Assembly (NCBI RefSeq): GCF_009650605.1
Contig: NZ_WAJT01000001.1
Span: 1,240,001-1,304,000 of the forward strand
Reading direction: 5' to 3'
DNA: 64,000 nucleotides
DNA from: Labrenzia sp. CE80
Lineage (GTDB): Bacteria > Pseudomonadota > Alphaproteobacteria > Rhizobiales > Stappiaceae
In this document: positions 1-8,927 of the stretch, one piece after another
Numbering within the stretch: position 1 is the stretch's first letter
Layout of the letters: every line of letters starts with the position of its first letter
Position numbers and translations under genes: made by a program
Notes under the pieces: generated by a model
Told to the model about the DNA's origin: nothing
What the model saw: only the letters and a program-made list of their open reading frames with translations
The model's database searches: none

Positions 1-899
1 GCAAGGTCGATCATGTAGGTATAGGGACAATCCTGAGCCCCGCCCTTGACGGCGACATAGCCGCGATGACCGAACTGGTAGATGTTGTTCTCGACACTCC
101 AGTTGATCCGCGCTTCACGAACCAGATCCGGGCGCACTTCGGCCGTGATAATTTCGTTGGGACGACCGCTGGTGCCGTGGGCGATGATCGAGCCGTCGAA
201 ATTGACGATCATGCCTTCGCCCATTGAATCGAAGGTTCCGTCTGTCCCGCACATGCAGACGTTTGCCGTGACCATGAGGTTGCAGAAGGCGTTGGACTGG
301 TTGGTGAACTTCCAGCTCTCGCGGATCGGGGCGGTGTAGCCTGCCGTCCGGATCATGATCTCCGCGCCCTTGTAGGCACATTCGCGCGCCATCTCGGGGA
401 ACATCCCGTCGTGGCAGATGATCAAGGCGATCTTGGATCCCTTGGGCCCCTCGATGACCGGGATGCCTTGGTCTCCCGGTTCCCAGGGCTCGACGGGGAC
501 CCAGGGGTGCATCTTGCGATAGTAGAGTTTCAGCTCTCCGGTGTTGTCGATGACCAGACCGGAGTTATAGGGCATGCCGCCGGGGTTCAACTCCATGATG
601 GAGAAGCAACCCCAGATGTCATTGTCCACACAGGCCTTCTTGAAGGCTGCGACTTCCGGGCCGTCGAGACGGCACATGATGTCTGGATTGATGTCCATGG
701 ACAAGCCGTGCAGGGCGTATTCGGGAAAGACCACCAGATCCATCGTCGGCATGTTGCGGCGTGCCTTGGCCACCATGTCGACGATAACCTGTGTCTGGTT
801 TGCCAGGTCGATTTCGGTTTCCACTGTAGGCAGCTGGAGCTGAACCATGCCAAGGACCACGCCATTGGGCGCTTTGTTGAGGCCTCCAAGTCCGTTCAT
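1..899 (-). CDS. amiF: Formamidase (AmiF-type nitrilase-family amidase), C-terminus cut by window edge
   Basis: Hydrolyses formamide to formate and ammonia in the cytoplasm (family knowledge). About 299 residues are visible; the family usually has about 335, so the C-terminus lies outside the window. The nitrilase triad is present: Glu60 in FPEYALHG, Lys129 in YYRKMHPW and Cys162 in ICHDGMFPE. The N-terminus MNGLGGLNKAPNG is typical of AmiF rather than the longer aliphatic amidase AmiE. It starts 11 nt after the upstream permease gene ends and is the last visible gene of the BMP-transporter operon, so the imported compound may release formamide or a similar amide. The exact amide specificity is inferred. 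Confidence 0.88.
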   Translation of the reverse strand, partial: MNGLGGLNKAPNGVVLGMVQLQLPTVETEIDLANQTQVIVDMVAKARRNMPTMDLVVFPEYALHGLSMDINPDIMCRLDGPEVAAFKKACVDNDIWGCFSIMELNPGGMPYNSGLVIDNTGELKLYYRKMHPWVPVEPWEPGDQGIPVIEGPKGSKIALIICHDGMFPEMARECAYKGAEIMIRTAGYTAPIRESWKFTNQSNAFCNLMVTANVCMCGTDGTFDSMGEGMIVNFDGSIIAHGTSGRPNEIITAEVRPDLVREARINWSVENNIYQFGHRGYVAVKGGAQDCPYTYMIDL

Positions 900-910
900 G
901 CTGTGGCTCC

Positions 911-1837
911 TTATTTGGTGATGGACAGTTCGCCGGGGGCGCCTTTGAGCGACCGTTTCGGCGATGTGCTGACAATCATGATCAAAAGCGTGAGGATGTA
1001 GGGCGCGGCATTGAAGAAGTGATATCCGCGCGAAATGCCGATGGACTGGAGTGCTGGACCAAGGGCGCCGGCGGCCCCGAACAGAAGAGCCGCCCAGAAG
1101 CAGTAGATCGGGTTCCACCTTGCGAAGATCACGAGGGCCACTGCCATGAGCCCCTGACCTGAAGACAGGCCCTCGGTCCAGCTGCCTGGATAGTAGAGGG
1201 AGAGAAACGACCCGCCGATGCCGGCCAAAAAGCCTCCAGCGGTGGTCGCCAGCAAGCGCACCAGATTGACGTTGATGCCGAGTGCGAGCGCGGCTGGTGC
1301 ACTGTCTCCGGTGGTGCGCAGGACCAGCCCGTAGCGAGTGTTCTTCAGAGCCCACCACAAGAGCACGGCAAGACCAACCCCCAGCAGGAACAGAGGATTG
1401 ATTTCAAGCGCTTGGCGGATTCCGGGGTGATCGCTCCAGCTGCCAAGGGACAGTGCGGGCAGGCGCGGAGCCGAGGGTTGGATGTAGGCCTTGCCGAAGA
1501 AGAAGGCGAGACCCGTGCCAAAAAGCATCATCGCGATGCCGATGGCGATGTCGTTGACCTTTGGCAGCTTGCAAAGATAACCATGGAGAGCGCCAAAGAA
1601 GGACCCGGCCACTCCGGCCACAAGAACGCCGAACCAGGGCGACCCGGTGTGATAGGAGATCGCGTAACCGGACATGGCGCCAAAGACGAGTGTGCCCTCG
1701 AGACCAAGATTGATGCGGCCCGATTTCTCGGTGAGCATTTCGCCGAGGCTGACGAAAAGAAAGGGCGTCGAGACCCTGATCGCGCCGGCAAACATGGCCA
1801 GCAGGACCGTCATCAGCCCGGTGTCGTCACCCATCAC
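911..1837 (-). CDS. ABC transporter permease, BMP/nucleoside type (YufQ/NupQ-like)
   Basis: Inner-membrane permease of 308 residues with about eight to nine hydrophobic segments and the conserved family stretch near the N-terminus (FVSLGEMLTEKSGRINLGLEG). This BPD_transp_2 family partners with BMP/Med-type lipoprotein or periplasmic binding proteins that carry nucleosides, purines or related rings. The start overlaps the stop of the other permease gene by 4 nt (ATGA), so the two are translationally coupled. The substrate is not shown by the sequence. Confidence 0.88.
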   Translation of the reverse strand: MMGDDTGLMTVLLAMFAGAIRVSTPFLFVSLGEMLTEKSGRINLGLEGTLVFGAMSGYAISYHTGSPWFGVLVAGVAGSFFGALHGYLCKLPKVNDIAIGIAMMLFGTGLAFFFGKAYIQPSAPRLPALSLGSWSDHPGIRQALEINPLFLLGVGLAVLLWWALKNTRYGLVLRTTGDSAPAALALGINVNLVRLLATTAGGFLAGIGGSFLSLYYPGSWTEGLSSGQGLMAVALVIFARWNPIYCFWAALLFGAAGALGPALQSIGISRGYHFFNAAPYILTLLIMIVSTSPKRSLKGAPGELSITK

Positions 1838-2946
1838 AGTGCTCCTTTTGAACGAAAGAATGGCAGACGCCCGTAGAAGGTCTCGGAGACCAAGAGCACC
1901 AGAAAGATAAGGCCCTGAAGGAGTAGAACGGTCGCGTCGGGCAGATCCATTCGCCGCTGGACAAGTCCTCCTGACGCGGCAATGCCGCCGAGGAAAATCG
2001 CGACAGGAACTATGACGAGTGGGTTATGCCGTGCGAGAAACGAGACGAGGATGCCGGTGAAACCGTAACCGGCGATCAGGGAGGCGTTGGCCTTGCCGTG
2101 GATGGCCGCGACCTCGAAGAAACCGGCAAGCCCCGCGCAGGCCCCTGCGATCGCGCAGGAAATCACCACCAGCTTGCCGACGGGAAGTCCCTGGGCTTGA
2201 GCCGCGCGCAGGTTTCCGCCCGCGATCTGTGCGGCGAAACCAAAGGTTGTCCGGTTCATCAGCAGATACAGGAGACCGCAGAGGAGAATGCCGACAACCA
2301 GTCCCCAGTGGACGTCTGTGCCAGGAATGAAGCCCACCATGTTTTCTGAGCCAATTGGCGCCGTGGAGGGCTTGTTCGGGTCGGATGGATCACGAAGCGC
2401 GCCTTCGACGAAAAAGTTCAGGATCGAGACGGCGATATAGAACATCAAGAGAGAAGCGATGGTTTCATTCACGCCCCTGAAATGGCGAAGAGCACCGACG
2501 CATCCAATCCACGCGCCGCCGGCGATCATGGCCGCTAAAAGCATGACGGCGAGCAGGACATAGGAGGGCACCACGCCGATCAGCGGGATCGCGATGGCCC
2601 CTGCGGCAAAGCCGCCGAGAACGAGGGCCCCTTCGCCGCCAATGATCACCAGTCCCAGACGCGCCGGGATGGCAACGCAGAGAGCTGTGAACACGAGGGG
2701 CGCCGATCGCGCGAGAGTGTTCTGCCAAGAGAAACTGGTTCCGAAACCGCCGCGCCAGACCAGGGAAAAGAAATCAACAGGAGACTTGCCGAGGGCAAAC
2801 AGGAAGATCGAGAACAAAATTCCGGAGACGATCAGGGCCAGGATCGGCATGACGACGTATTCCGACGAGCGCCGGACCCTTTCCAGGGTCTCGCTGAAGC
2901 GACCCTTGTCCGCTGTCAGGGGCAATGTCTCGGTCGTATCGGCCAT
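1834..2946 (-). CDS. ABC transporter permease, BMP/nucleoside type (YufP/NupP-like)
   Basis: Inner-membrane permease of 370 residues with a hydrophilic N-terminal 30 residues followed by about ten membrane segments. It contains the family stretch IIGGEGALVLGGFAAG and the typical GVNETIASLLM loop. It forms a heterodimer with the overlapping downstream permease. About 100 nt separate it from the binding-protein gene, and that gap holds a strong hairpin. No ATP-binding partner for this pair lies between it and the formamidase. Confidence 0.88.
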   Translation of the reverse strand: MADTTETLPLTADKGRFSETLERVRRSSEYVVMPILALIVSGILFSIFLFALGKSPVDFFSLVWRGGFGTSFSWQNTLARSAPLVFTALCVAIPARLGLVIIGGEGALVLGGFAAGAIAIPLIGVVPSYVLLAVMLLAAMIAGGAWIGCVGALRHFRGVNETIASLLMFYIAVSILNFFVEGALRDPSDPNKPSTAPIGSENMVGFIPGTDVHWGLVVGILLCGLLYLLMNRTTFGFAAQIAGGNLRAAQAQGLPVGKLVVISCAIAGACAGLAGFFEVAAIHGKANASLIAGYGFTGILVSFLARHNPLVIVPVAIFLGGIAASGGLVQRRMDLPDATVLLLQGLIFLVLLVSETFYGRLPFFRSKGAL

Positions 2947-3003
2947 TCTTTGTCCTGTTGGAGTTTCGCATTTTGTGGCGGTTTGCCGAAAAGCATGCAG
3001 TCC

Positions 3004-3028
3004 CTCCGGAGCCGGGACAGCTCCGGAG
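3004..3028 (-). other. Intercistronic hairpin after the BMP binding-protein gene
   Basis: Perfect 9-bp inverted repeat (CTCCGGAGC, 7-nt loop, GCTCCGGAG) in the gap between the binding-protein and permease genes. No U-run follows, so it is probably an mRNA-stabilising or attenuating stem rather than a terminator. Such stems commonly raise binding-protein output relative to permease. Confidence 0.6.
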
Positions 3029-3050
3029 AGGTTTCAGTCCAGGTGAACCG

Positions 3051-4163
3051 TCAGGTGATCGAGCCGATGACGCCTTCAACCAGGAAGTCGGTCTGATCGA
3101 GCGATGGCTCGTAGTTGTCGAGGCTTGCACCAGCAGCCAGCAACGGCGTTCCATCCTGCTTGTTGATCGGTCCGGTGAAGATCGGCTTGCCCGCTGTCAC
3201 GTCAGCGCGTGCTGCGTCTGCCGCCGCGATGGCAGCTTCGCTGGCGCCTGCGCCGTATGGCGTGCTGCGAACGAAATCGACATCGAAGCCGCCGCCTGTG
3301 AAGTTTGGCAGTGCTGTGCCCTCAGCAAGGTCAGAGGCAAATTGCTTGTAGATCGTTTCCCATTTGTACTCGGCGCCGGTGATGAAACCGTTGGGGGCGA
3401 GCGGAGCCTGTGAGGCATTGTGGCCGCAGCACTTGATGCCGCGCGCCTCGGCCGTCTCGATCACGACTTTCGGGCCATCGACATGGCAGGTGAGAACATC
3501 GCAGCCAGCTTCCACGAGCGCGTTTGCAGCTTCGGCTTCACGAACGGGCATGGACCATTCACCGGTGAAGATGACCTGAACGGTCGCATCCGGGTTGACC
3601 TTGCGGGCGCCCAAAAGGAACGAGTTGATGTTGCGAAGAACCGTTCCGATCGGCTTGGCCGCGACGAAGCCGAGCTTGTTGGTCGTGGTCGACAGGCCGG
3701 CGGCCACGCCATCTACGTAGTGAGCCTGATCGAGGTAGCCGAAATAGCTGCCTGCGTTCTTTGGGTCGGCGTCTGTCCAAAGCGGAGCTGCATGACGGAA
3801 TTCAACATCCGGATACTTGGCGGCGGCATCCAGAACGAACGGCTTGTAGTAGCCGAAGGAGGTCGCGAAAATCATCTTCGCGCCGTCTAGGTTGATCATC
3901 GATTCCATCGACTTTTGGACTGCGATGGTTTCAGGAACGCTTTCTTCTTCCACCACAGTGACACCCGGGACTTCCTTCAGGGCGGCGGCGGCAACCGCAT
4001 GGGCCTGGTTCCAGCCAAAGTCGTCACGCGGGCCGACGTAAACAATGCCGACAGTCAGATCGCTGGCAAAAGCGGACTTGGCGATGCCGGCGGCGGAAAG
4101 GCCAAGGATGCCGGCTGCAGAATTTTGCAGCATCGACCGGCGGTTGAGTTGGAATTTTGACAT
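3051..4163 (-). CDS. BMP-family ABC transporter substrate-binding protein, Tat-exported
   Basis: Periplasmic binding protein of 370 residues. The N-terminus has a twin-arginine signal (NRRSMLQNSAAGILG) and an Ala-rich cleavage region near residue 33 (KSAFAS). The mature part begins LTVGIVYVGPRDDFGWNQAH, typical of the BMP/Med family that binds nucleosides or purine-like ligands. It is the first gene of an operon with two permeases and formamidase, with a sigma-54-type promoter about 70 nt upstream. Ligand inference: a nucleobase, nucleoside or amide-bearing small molecule. Confidence 0.88.
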   Translation of the reverse strand: MSKFQLNRRSMLQNSAAGILGLSAAGIAKSAFASDLTVGIVYVGPRDDFGWNQAHAVAAAALKEVPGVTVVEEESVPETIAVQKSMESMINLDGAKMIFATSFGYYKPFVLDAAAKYPDVEFRHAAPLWTDADPKNAGSYFGYLDQAHYVDGVAAGLSTTTNKLGFVAAKPIGTVLRNINSFLLGARKVNPDATVQVIFTGEWSMPVREAEAANALVEAGCDVLTCHVDGPKVVIETAEARGIKCCGHNASQAPLAPNGFITGAEYKWETIYKQFASDLAEGTALPNFTGGGFDVDFVRSTPYGAGASEAAIAAADAARADVTAGKPIFTGPINKQDGTPLLAAGASLDNYEPSLDQTDFLVEGVIGSIT

Positions 4164-4231
4164 GTTCAGGCTCCCATATCAGTGCGGGTTGGAGCGGGCG
4201 TCTTGCCCAAGCTTGACCTCGTACTTTCATC

Positions 4232-4247
4232 AGCAACCGGCATGCCA
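4232..4247 (-). promoter_or_regulatory. Sigma-54 (-24/-12) promoter of the BMP transporter-formamidase operon
   Basis: On the minus strand the sequence reads TGGCATG-CCGG-TTGCT, one mismatch from the consensus TGGCACG-N4-TTGCW, with the required 10 nt between the GG and GC elements. It lies about 70 nt upstream of the binding-protein start. Sigma-54 control needs an activator such as NtrC; none is encoded in the window. Confidence 0.7.
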
Positions 4248-4358
4248 AATGCGCCATCTGCGGCTGCAGATGGTCTAAAGGGCTGCCGAACGGACGATTT
4301 CGGGAACGAGATCGGTTTGCGAGCTGCGAGAGGGCAGCCCGAGGGTCGATAAGGTGCT

Positions 4359-4384
4359 AAAAAGCCACCAGTCTTGCTGGTGGT
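4359..4384 (-). terminator. Rho-independent terminator after the 2OG-oxygenase gene
   Basis: On the minus strand a 7-bp stem CCACCAG/CTGGTGG with a 5-nt loop is followed by CTTTTTAG. It sits 24 nt past the oxygenase stop codon, so it separates the peptide-transporter operon from the BMP operon. Confidence 0.75.
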
Positions 4385-4407
4385 GAGTAGAATTTGTGCA
4401 GCTTCTC

Positions 4408-5391
4408 TCATGAGCGGATGTCCTCGCTCGCAGCTGTCTTGACCGGTTCATAGCTGGCATCGAGGCGCATGCGCAAATAATCGGCGCCACTGACCGGCGG
4501 GTATTTCGCTGGCTTATCCGAACTCTGACAGGTCGGCAGGCAGGCGACCTCCGCGTCCGGATTCGGATCCAGGAAAAAGGCGATGGAGTAACGCTCCCGG
4601 CCGCCGGTGTTGACCACCCGGTGAGGTGTCGAAACATAGATGTTGTTGGTCCACCGCATCAGGCAATCGCCGATGTTGCATACGAATGCGCCCTCGATGG
4701 TCGGGGCTTTCAGCCAGACGCCATCACGGCGCTGGACCTCGAGGCCGCCGACGGCGTCGGGCAGGAGGATGGTGATGTTGCCGTAGTCGGTGTGCGTACC
4801 GGCGCCGATCTGCCCGGCATCCGCATCATCAGGCTGTGGCGGATAATGCAGCAGGCGGAGCGTTGCCAATGGAGCGTCGAGTTTGTCTTCGAAGAATGTC
4901 TGCTCGATGCCAAGATCGAGCGCAATGGCCCTGTGCAGGGTACGGCCAAGGCCCCAGACCGCGTTGAAATAGCTTAAGACTGTGTCCCTCCAACCGGGCA
5001 GCTCCGGCCAGAGATTGACGGCACGAAAGGGCTCACCTGCCAGGATGCGCGGGTCATCGGCGCTCAAATCGAGACCGATGTTATAGGCTTCCTTGAGGTC
5101 CGAGGGCTTCGTCGGATCAAGGTTTTCGCCCTTCATCGGCACGTAGCCACGATTGGTCTTGAAGAAGTTCCGGCTCAAGGCGGCTTTGGCATCTGTCGGT
5201 TGAGCGAAAAGCGTGTGGGCGGCGGTAAACGTCGCGTCGATCAGTTCTGCCTCGACGCCGTGGTTGCGGACGTAGAAAAAACCGGTTTCCCGCGCGGCCT
5301 TTCCCAGTTCGCCTGCAACTAGTTGCAAGCCCTCCGGTGTGCCGGCAAAAGCCGGTGCCAAATCAATCACTGGGAGCTCAAGTTCGCTCAT
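4408..5391 (-). CDS. 2-oxoglutarate/Fe(II)-dependent oxygenase, isopenicillin-N-synthase-like
   Basis: Cytoplasmic non-heme iron oxygenase of 327 residues. It has an N-terminal DIOX_N region (LPVIDLAPAF) and a C-terminal 2OG-Fe(II) fold. The iron triad is His200 and Asp202 (THTDYGN) plus His257 (STPHRVV), and the 2OG-binding Arg267-x-Ser269 is intact (RERYS). Members hydroxylate, demethylate or oxidise small molecules, including thymine and other nucleobases in some branches. It is the last gene of an operon with allophanate hydrolase and a peptide-type transporter, so it may initiate breakdown of the imported N-compound. The substrate is unknown. Confidence 0.85.
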   Translation of the reverse strand: MSELELPVIDLAPAFAGTPEGLQLVAGELGKAARETGFFYVRNHGVEAELIDATFTAAHTLFAQPTDAKAALSRNFFKTNRGYVPMKGENLDPTKPSDLKEAYNIGLDLSADDPRILAGEPFRAVNLWPELPGWRDTVLSYFNAVWGLGRTLHRAIALDLGIEQTFFEDKLDAPLATLRLLHYPPQPDDADAGQIGAGTHTDYGNITILLPDAVGGLEVQRRDGVWLKAPTIEGAFVCNIGDCLMRWTNNIYVSTPHRVVNTGGRERYSIAFFLDPNPDAEVACLPTCQSSDKPAKYPPVSGADYLRMRLDASYEPVKTAASEDIRS

Positions 5392-5424
5392 CGTTTTCGG
5401 TTCTGCCTTTTGACCCGGAGCGGT

Positions 5425-7248
5425 CTATTCCGCCGCTGCAACGGGTTGTGTTTGTCCAAGCGTATCGATGTAGGTACGCCAGCTCTTCAGGTGCGTGATG
5501 TTCTCGGCCCCATCGGTTCCTGCGGCTTCGCAAATGAAGCCCTGAACCGATCGACCATCGGCCAGTTCGATTGTTCCAAGTCCAAGTGGCTCGGGAATGC
5601 TTGCAAGAAAACTGCCAACCTCGCTCAGGGGGAGCGCCCAGATTTCAAGGTCTATTTCTCCGCCGGACCCGTCTTTGCCACGCACGAGGCCTGGTCTTTT
5701 GGGCGGACCGCCTGCCAGAGCGTAGAATGAATAGGCTTTGCCGGTGGTGGCCGTTTCGAGAAAGCGTGCGCTGCGGGAGGTCAGCTCATGATTAAGCGCC
5801 ATGCCGGACATGTGCGCGCCGCAGACCGCCAGAGCGAGTTCACCTGTGGTTGCCCCGGGCACGAGATCTGTTGATTTGGGCAAGGCCCAGCCAGTCGCGC
5901 CGAGCGTGTGGGGCGCAGCTTGCTCTAACCTTGATCCGAGGGCAGCGAGGAAGCCGTCGCGCCCTGCGGCTGCAAGCAATGTCACGTTGCCGGGGCGGCC
6001 GTCTGAGCGTGGTGCGACCGGAACGGCCAGGCCGCACATGTCGAGCAGATTGACGAAGTTGGTATAGGTGCCGTTTCGCGAATTGGGGCCAATGGGATCT
6101 GCGTCCAGGTCGGCGACGGAATAGAAGGTCGGCATGGTCGGCACGCACAGCAGGTCTACCGATTGCATCACCGGTTCAGTCTTGCGGGCCAGTTCCTTCA
6201 GCCGGTAGATCCCGCGGAAAGCGTCAGTTGCTGACAGTTTCAGCGCTGCGCCTACGACCTGCCGCGTCACCGGATGGACGACCTCCGGCGTGTCGCGCAT
6301 CAGGTCCTCAAGAACCGTGTGGCGCTCGGCAACCCAGGCGCCTTCGTAGAGCATGTGGGCGACGTCATAAAAGGGCGTGAAGTCGACTTCGATGATGTCG
6401 GTGCCGTCATCTTTCAAAAGCGCAATCGTATCGGCAAAGGATTGCGCCTGCACTTCGTCGCCGAAGAACTCGATCGACGCAGCATCCGGGATGCCAATGC
6501 GAAGCTTTGGCGGGACAGCAGAGAGAGGAGGCGCTGCGATTGAGCGTGAATAGGCATCGGCTGCGTCAAAGCCGGCAGCTGCCTGGTAGGCCGCATATGC
6601 GTCTTCGACCGTCAGCGCGAAGATGGAAATGGTGTCTAGGCTGCGGCACGCTGGCACGACGCCGCTTGCAGAGAGTGCGCCAAGGGTTGGCTTGAGACCG
6701 ACGATATTGTTGAGGGCGGCCGGCACGCGGCCGGAACCGGCGGTGTCCGTGCCGAGCGAAAAGCTGACAATGCCGTGGCCGACAGCGACAGCTGAGCCTG
6801 ATGAGGAACCGCCTGGAACCATGGCCGGGTCTACTGCATTCTTTGGTGGCTGGTAGGGGGACCTCACGCCAACAAGCCCGGTCGCAAACTGATCGAGATT
6901 GGTTTTGCCGATCAAAAGCGCCCCAGCCGCTTTCAGCTTGGCAACGACAAAGGCGTCTGTTTCGGCGAGGAATTCGTAAGCTGGACAGCCAGCGGTCGTC
7001 GGTTTTCCGGCCGCGTCGATGTTGTCCTTGATCACGAAGGGAATGCCCCAGAGCGGCCTGGCCGGATCAAACGAACCCAGCGCGGCGGCTTCTTCGAGGA
7101 GTTCCGCCTTATCGATGAGGTGAATGAAGATGCCTGGGTCGGCGATTTCCTCTATCCGGCGATAGACCTCTTCAACGACATCGCCCGCCGGCAGCCCGTC
7201 CTGATAGGCGGTGTGCAGTGACGTGAGAGTGAAGGGAAGGTCAAACAT
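5425..7248 (-). CDS. atzF: Allophanate hydrolase (AtzF-type)
   Basis: Hydrolyses allophanate to ammonia and CO2, the last step of urea, biuret or cyanurate breakdown. The 607 residues comprise an amidase-signature domain (about 1-440) and a C-terminal domain (about 480-595), as in AtzF. The catalytic Ser-cisSer-Lys set is visible: Lys74 in VIKDN, GGSSSGS at 146-152, and Ser172 in DTAGSGR. No urea carboxylase, biuret amidohydrolase or carboxybiuret hydrolase (AtzE) is encoded nearby, so the source of allophanate is open. It lies between the transporter ATPase gene and the 2OG-oxygenase gene, 30-35 nt from each. Confidence 0.92.
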   Translation of the reverse strand: MFDLPFTLTSLHTAYQDGLPAGDVVEEVYRRIEEIADPGIFIHLIDKAELLEEAAALGSFDPARPLWGIPFVIKDNIDAAGKPTTAGCPAYEFLAETDAFVVAKLKAAGALLIGKTNLDQFATGLVGVRSPYQPPKNAVDPAMVPGGSSSGSAVAVGHGIVSFSLGTDTAGSGRVPAALNNIVGLKPTLGALSASGVVPACRSLDTISIFALTVEDAYAAYQAAAGFDAADAYSRSIAAPPLSAVPPKLRIGIPDAASIEFFGDEVQAQSFADTIALLKDDGTDIIEVDFTPFYDVAHMLYEGAWVAERHTVLEDLMRDTPEVVHPVTRQVVGAALKLSATDAFRGIYRLKELARKTEPVMQSVDLLCVPTMPTFYSVADLDADPIGPNSRNGTYTNFVNLLDMCGLAVPVAPRSDGRPGNVTLLAAAGRDGFLAALGSRLEQAAPHTLGATGWALPKSTDLVPGATTGELALAVCGAHMSGMALNHELTSRSARFLETATTGKAYSFYALAGGPPKRPGLVRGKDGSGGEIDLEIWALPLSEVGSFLASIPEPLGLGTIELADGRSVQGFICEAAGTDGAENITHLKSWRTYIDTLGQTQPVAAAE

Positions 7249-7277
7249 CGAAATACCTCAACATTTTCTTGTTGTTG

Positions 7278-8927
7278 TCAGGCCGCCGAAAAGGTCGGTC
7301 TCGTCAAAGTCGGGGGCTTTGGGGCTGCTGATAGCAACGCACGGGTATAGGGGTGGGCAGGCGTGTCCATGACCTGAGCCGTGGGTCCTTGCTCTATGAT
7401 CTCGCCGTCCTTCATCACGACCACATGGTCACAGAGCAGTCGAACGACATGAAGATCATGGCTGACGAAGAGATAGCTGACGCCGAGCTTAGCGCGCAGG
7501 TCGACAAGAAGGTTCAGGACCACAGCCTGGATGGAAACATCCAAAGCGGCTGTTGGCTCATCAAGCACCAGAAACTCTGGATTGAGGGCAATTGCGCGGG
7601 CTATCCCTACACGTGCCTTTTGGCCCCCGGAGAGCTGGTGCGGAAACCGGTCTAGCAAGGGCTGCGGAAGTCCGACAAGGTCCGCCAGTTCCTCGACGCG
7701 TGCCCGCCTTTGTGTACGGTCCATCTTTGCCAGACGTGCAAGAGGCTCGCTTATGGACTGCCGCGCGGTATGGCGCGGGTTGAAGCTGTCGGTCGCATCC
7801 TGAAAAACCATCTGGATCGACGCGCGGCGCGGATCGCGGGCAAAGGACTGTGCCGGGGTTTGCGCAAGATCCTCACCATTGAAGCGAATGACGCCGCTTG
7901 TCGGATCGTCCAGACGCACAAGCATTGAGGATGTCGTCGACTTGCCGCAGCCGGATTCCCCGACGAGGCCGACGCTTTGACCCTTTTGAACATCAAATGA
8001 GATGCCCTTGACCGCGTGCACCGGACCGGACTTGCCCTGATAGGTCTTAACAAGATCGCGGACTTCCAGAAGCGGCGTGCCTGAGGGATGAAACTGCGGC
8101 ATTGGCGTGCGTTTGCTCGTGGGCAGGAGCGAGCGCACTTCAGCTCCCGCACGTGGCGTGGCGTCCACGAGTTTTCGGGTGTAGGCGTGCTTGGGGGCGA
8201 CGAAAAGCTGCTCCGGCGCACCTTCTTCAACGACTTTTCCGTCTTTCATGACAACGATCCGGTCGCAGTATTGAGCCCCCAGACCCAGGTCATGGGTGAT
8301 GACCAATGCGCTCATGCCGCGTTCTGAGATCAATTCGCTGATCAGATCCATCACCGCTTTTTGGGTGGTGATATCGAGGCCTGTTGTCGGCTCGTCCGCG
8401 ATGAGCAATTTCGGGTCACAGGCGAGGGCAATAGCGATCACGACGCGTTGGCACATGCCGCCTGACAGCTCAAACGGGTAGGCGTGATAGCGCGCTTCGG
8501 CGTCATGAATGCGGACGGCCTCAAGGGCCTTGATGGCTTTCGCCCTGGCCGTGAAACGGGTTGCCTTGGCGTGGCGGCGCAAGACGTCCTCGATCTGATG
8601 ACCGACTTTGCGGATCGGGTTGAGCGCCGCACGCGGGTTTTGAAAGATCATCGAGACCTCGCGTCCACGAAGATCGCGCATGGCGCTCTCCTTGGCGTTT
8701 TTGAGATCAAGCCCGCCATAGGAAAGGGTGCCGCCGGTGATCGAGCCGCCTTTGTCCAACAGGTGCATCAGGGCGTAGGAAGTGACTGATTTGCCGGAGC
8801 CGGACTCGCCAACAATTCCTAGAATTTCGCCCTTTGCGACGTTGAGCGAGACACCGCGAACGGCTTGAACTTCGCCTCGTCGGGTCTGAAAGGAGACCTT
8901 GAGCTTGTCGATTGAAAGCAGGCTCAT
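7278..8927 (-). CDS. Fused peptide/opine-type ABC transporter ATP-binding protein (DppD-DppF)
   Basis: A protein of 549 residues containing two complete ABC ATPase domains. The first has Walker A GESGSGKS (about 40-47) and signature LSGGMCQR; the second has Walker A GESGCGKS and signature LSGGQKAR. The order matches DppD followed by DppF fused in one chain. The frame stays open 51 codons further upstream, but the start at 8927 (MSLLSIDK) forms an ATGA overlap with the upstream permease gene and begins exactly at the domain. It energises the transporter encoded by the next three genes upstream. Confidence 0.92.
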   Translation of the reverse strand: MSLLSIDKLKVSFQTRRGEVQAVRGVSLNVAKGEILGIVGESGSGKSVTSYALMHLLDKGGSITGGTLSYGGLDLKNAKESAMRDLRGREVSMIFQNPRAALNPIRKVGHQIEDVLRRHAKATRFTARAKAIKALEAVRIHDAEARYHAYPFELSGGMCQRVVIAIALACDPKLLIADEPTTGLDITTQKAVMDLISELISERGMSALVITHDLGLGAQYCDRIVVMKDGKVVEEGAPEQLFVAPKHAYTRKLVDATPRAGAEVRSLLPTSKRTPMPQFHPSGTPLLEVRDLVKTYQGKSGPVHAVKGISFDVQKGQSVGLVGESGCGKSTTSSMLVRLDDPTSGVIRFNGEDLAQTPAQSFARDPRRASIQMVFQDATDSFNPRHTARQSISEPLARLAKMDRTQRRARVEELADLVGLPQPLLDRFPHQLSGGQKARVGIARAIALNPEFLVLDEPTAALDVSIQAVVLNLLVDLRAKLGVSYLFVSHDLHVVRLLCDHVVVMKDGEIIEQGPTAQVMDTPAHPYTRALLSAAPKPPTLTRPTFSAA

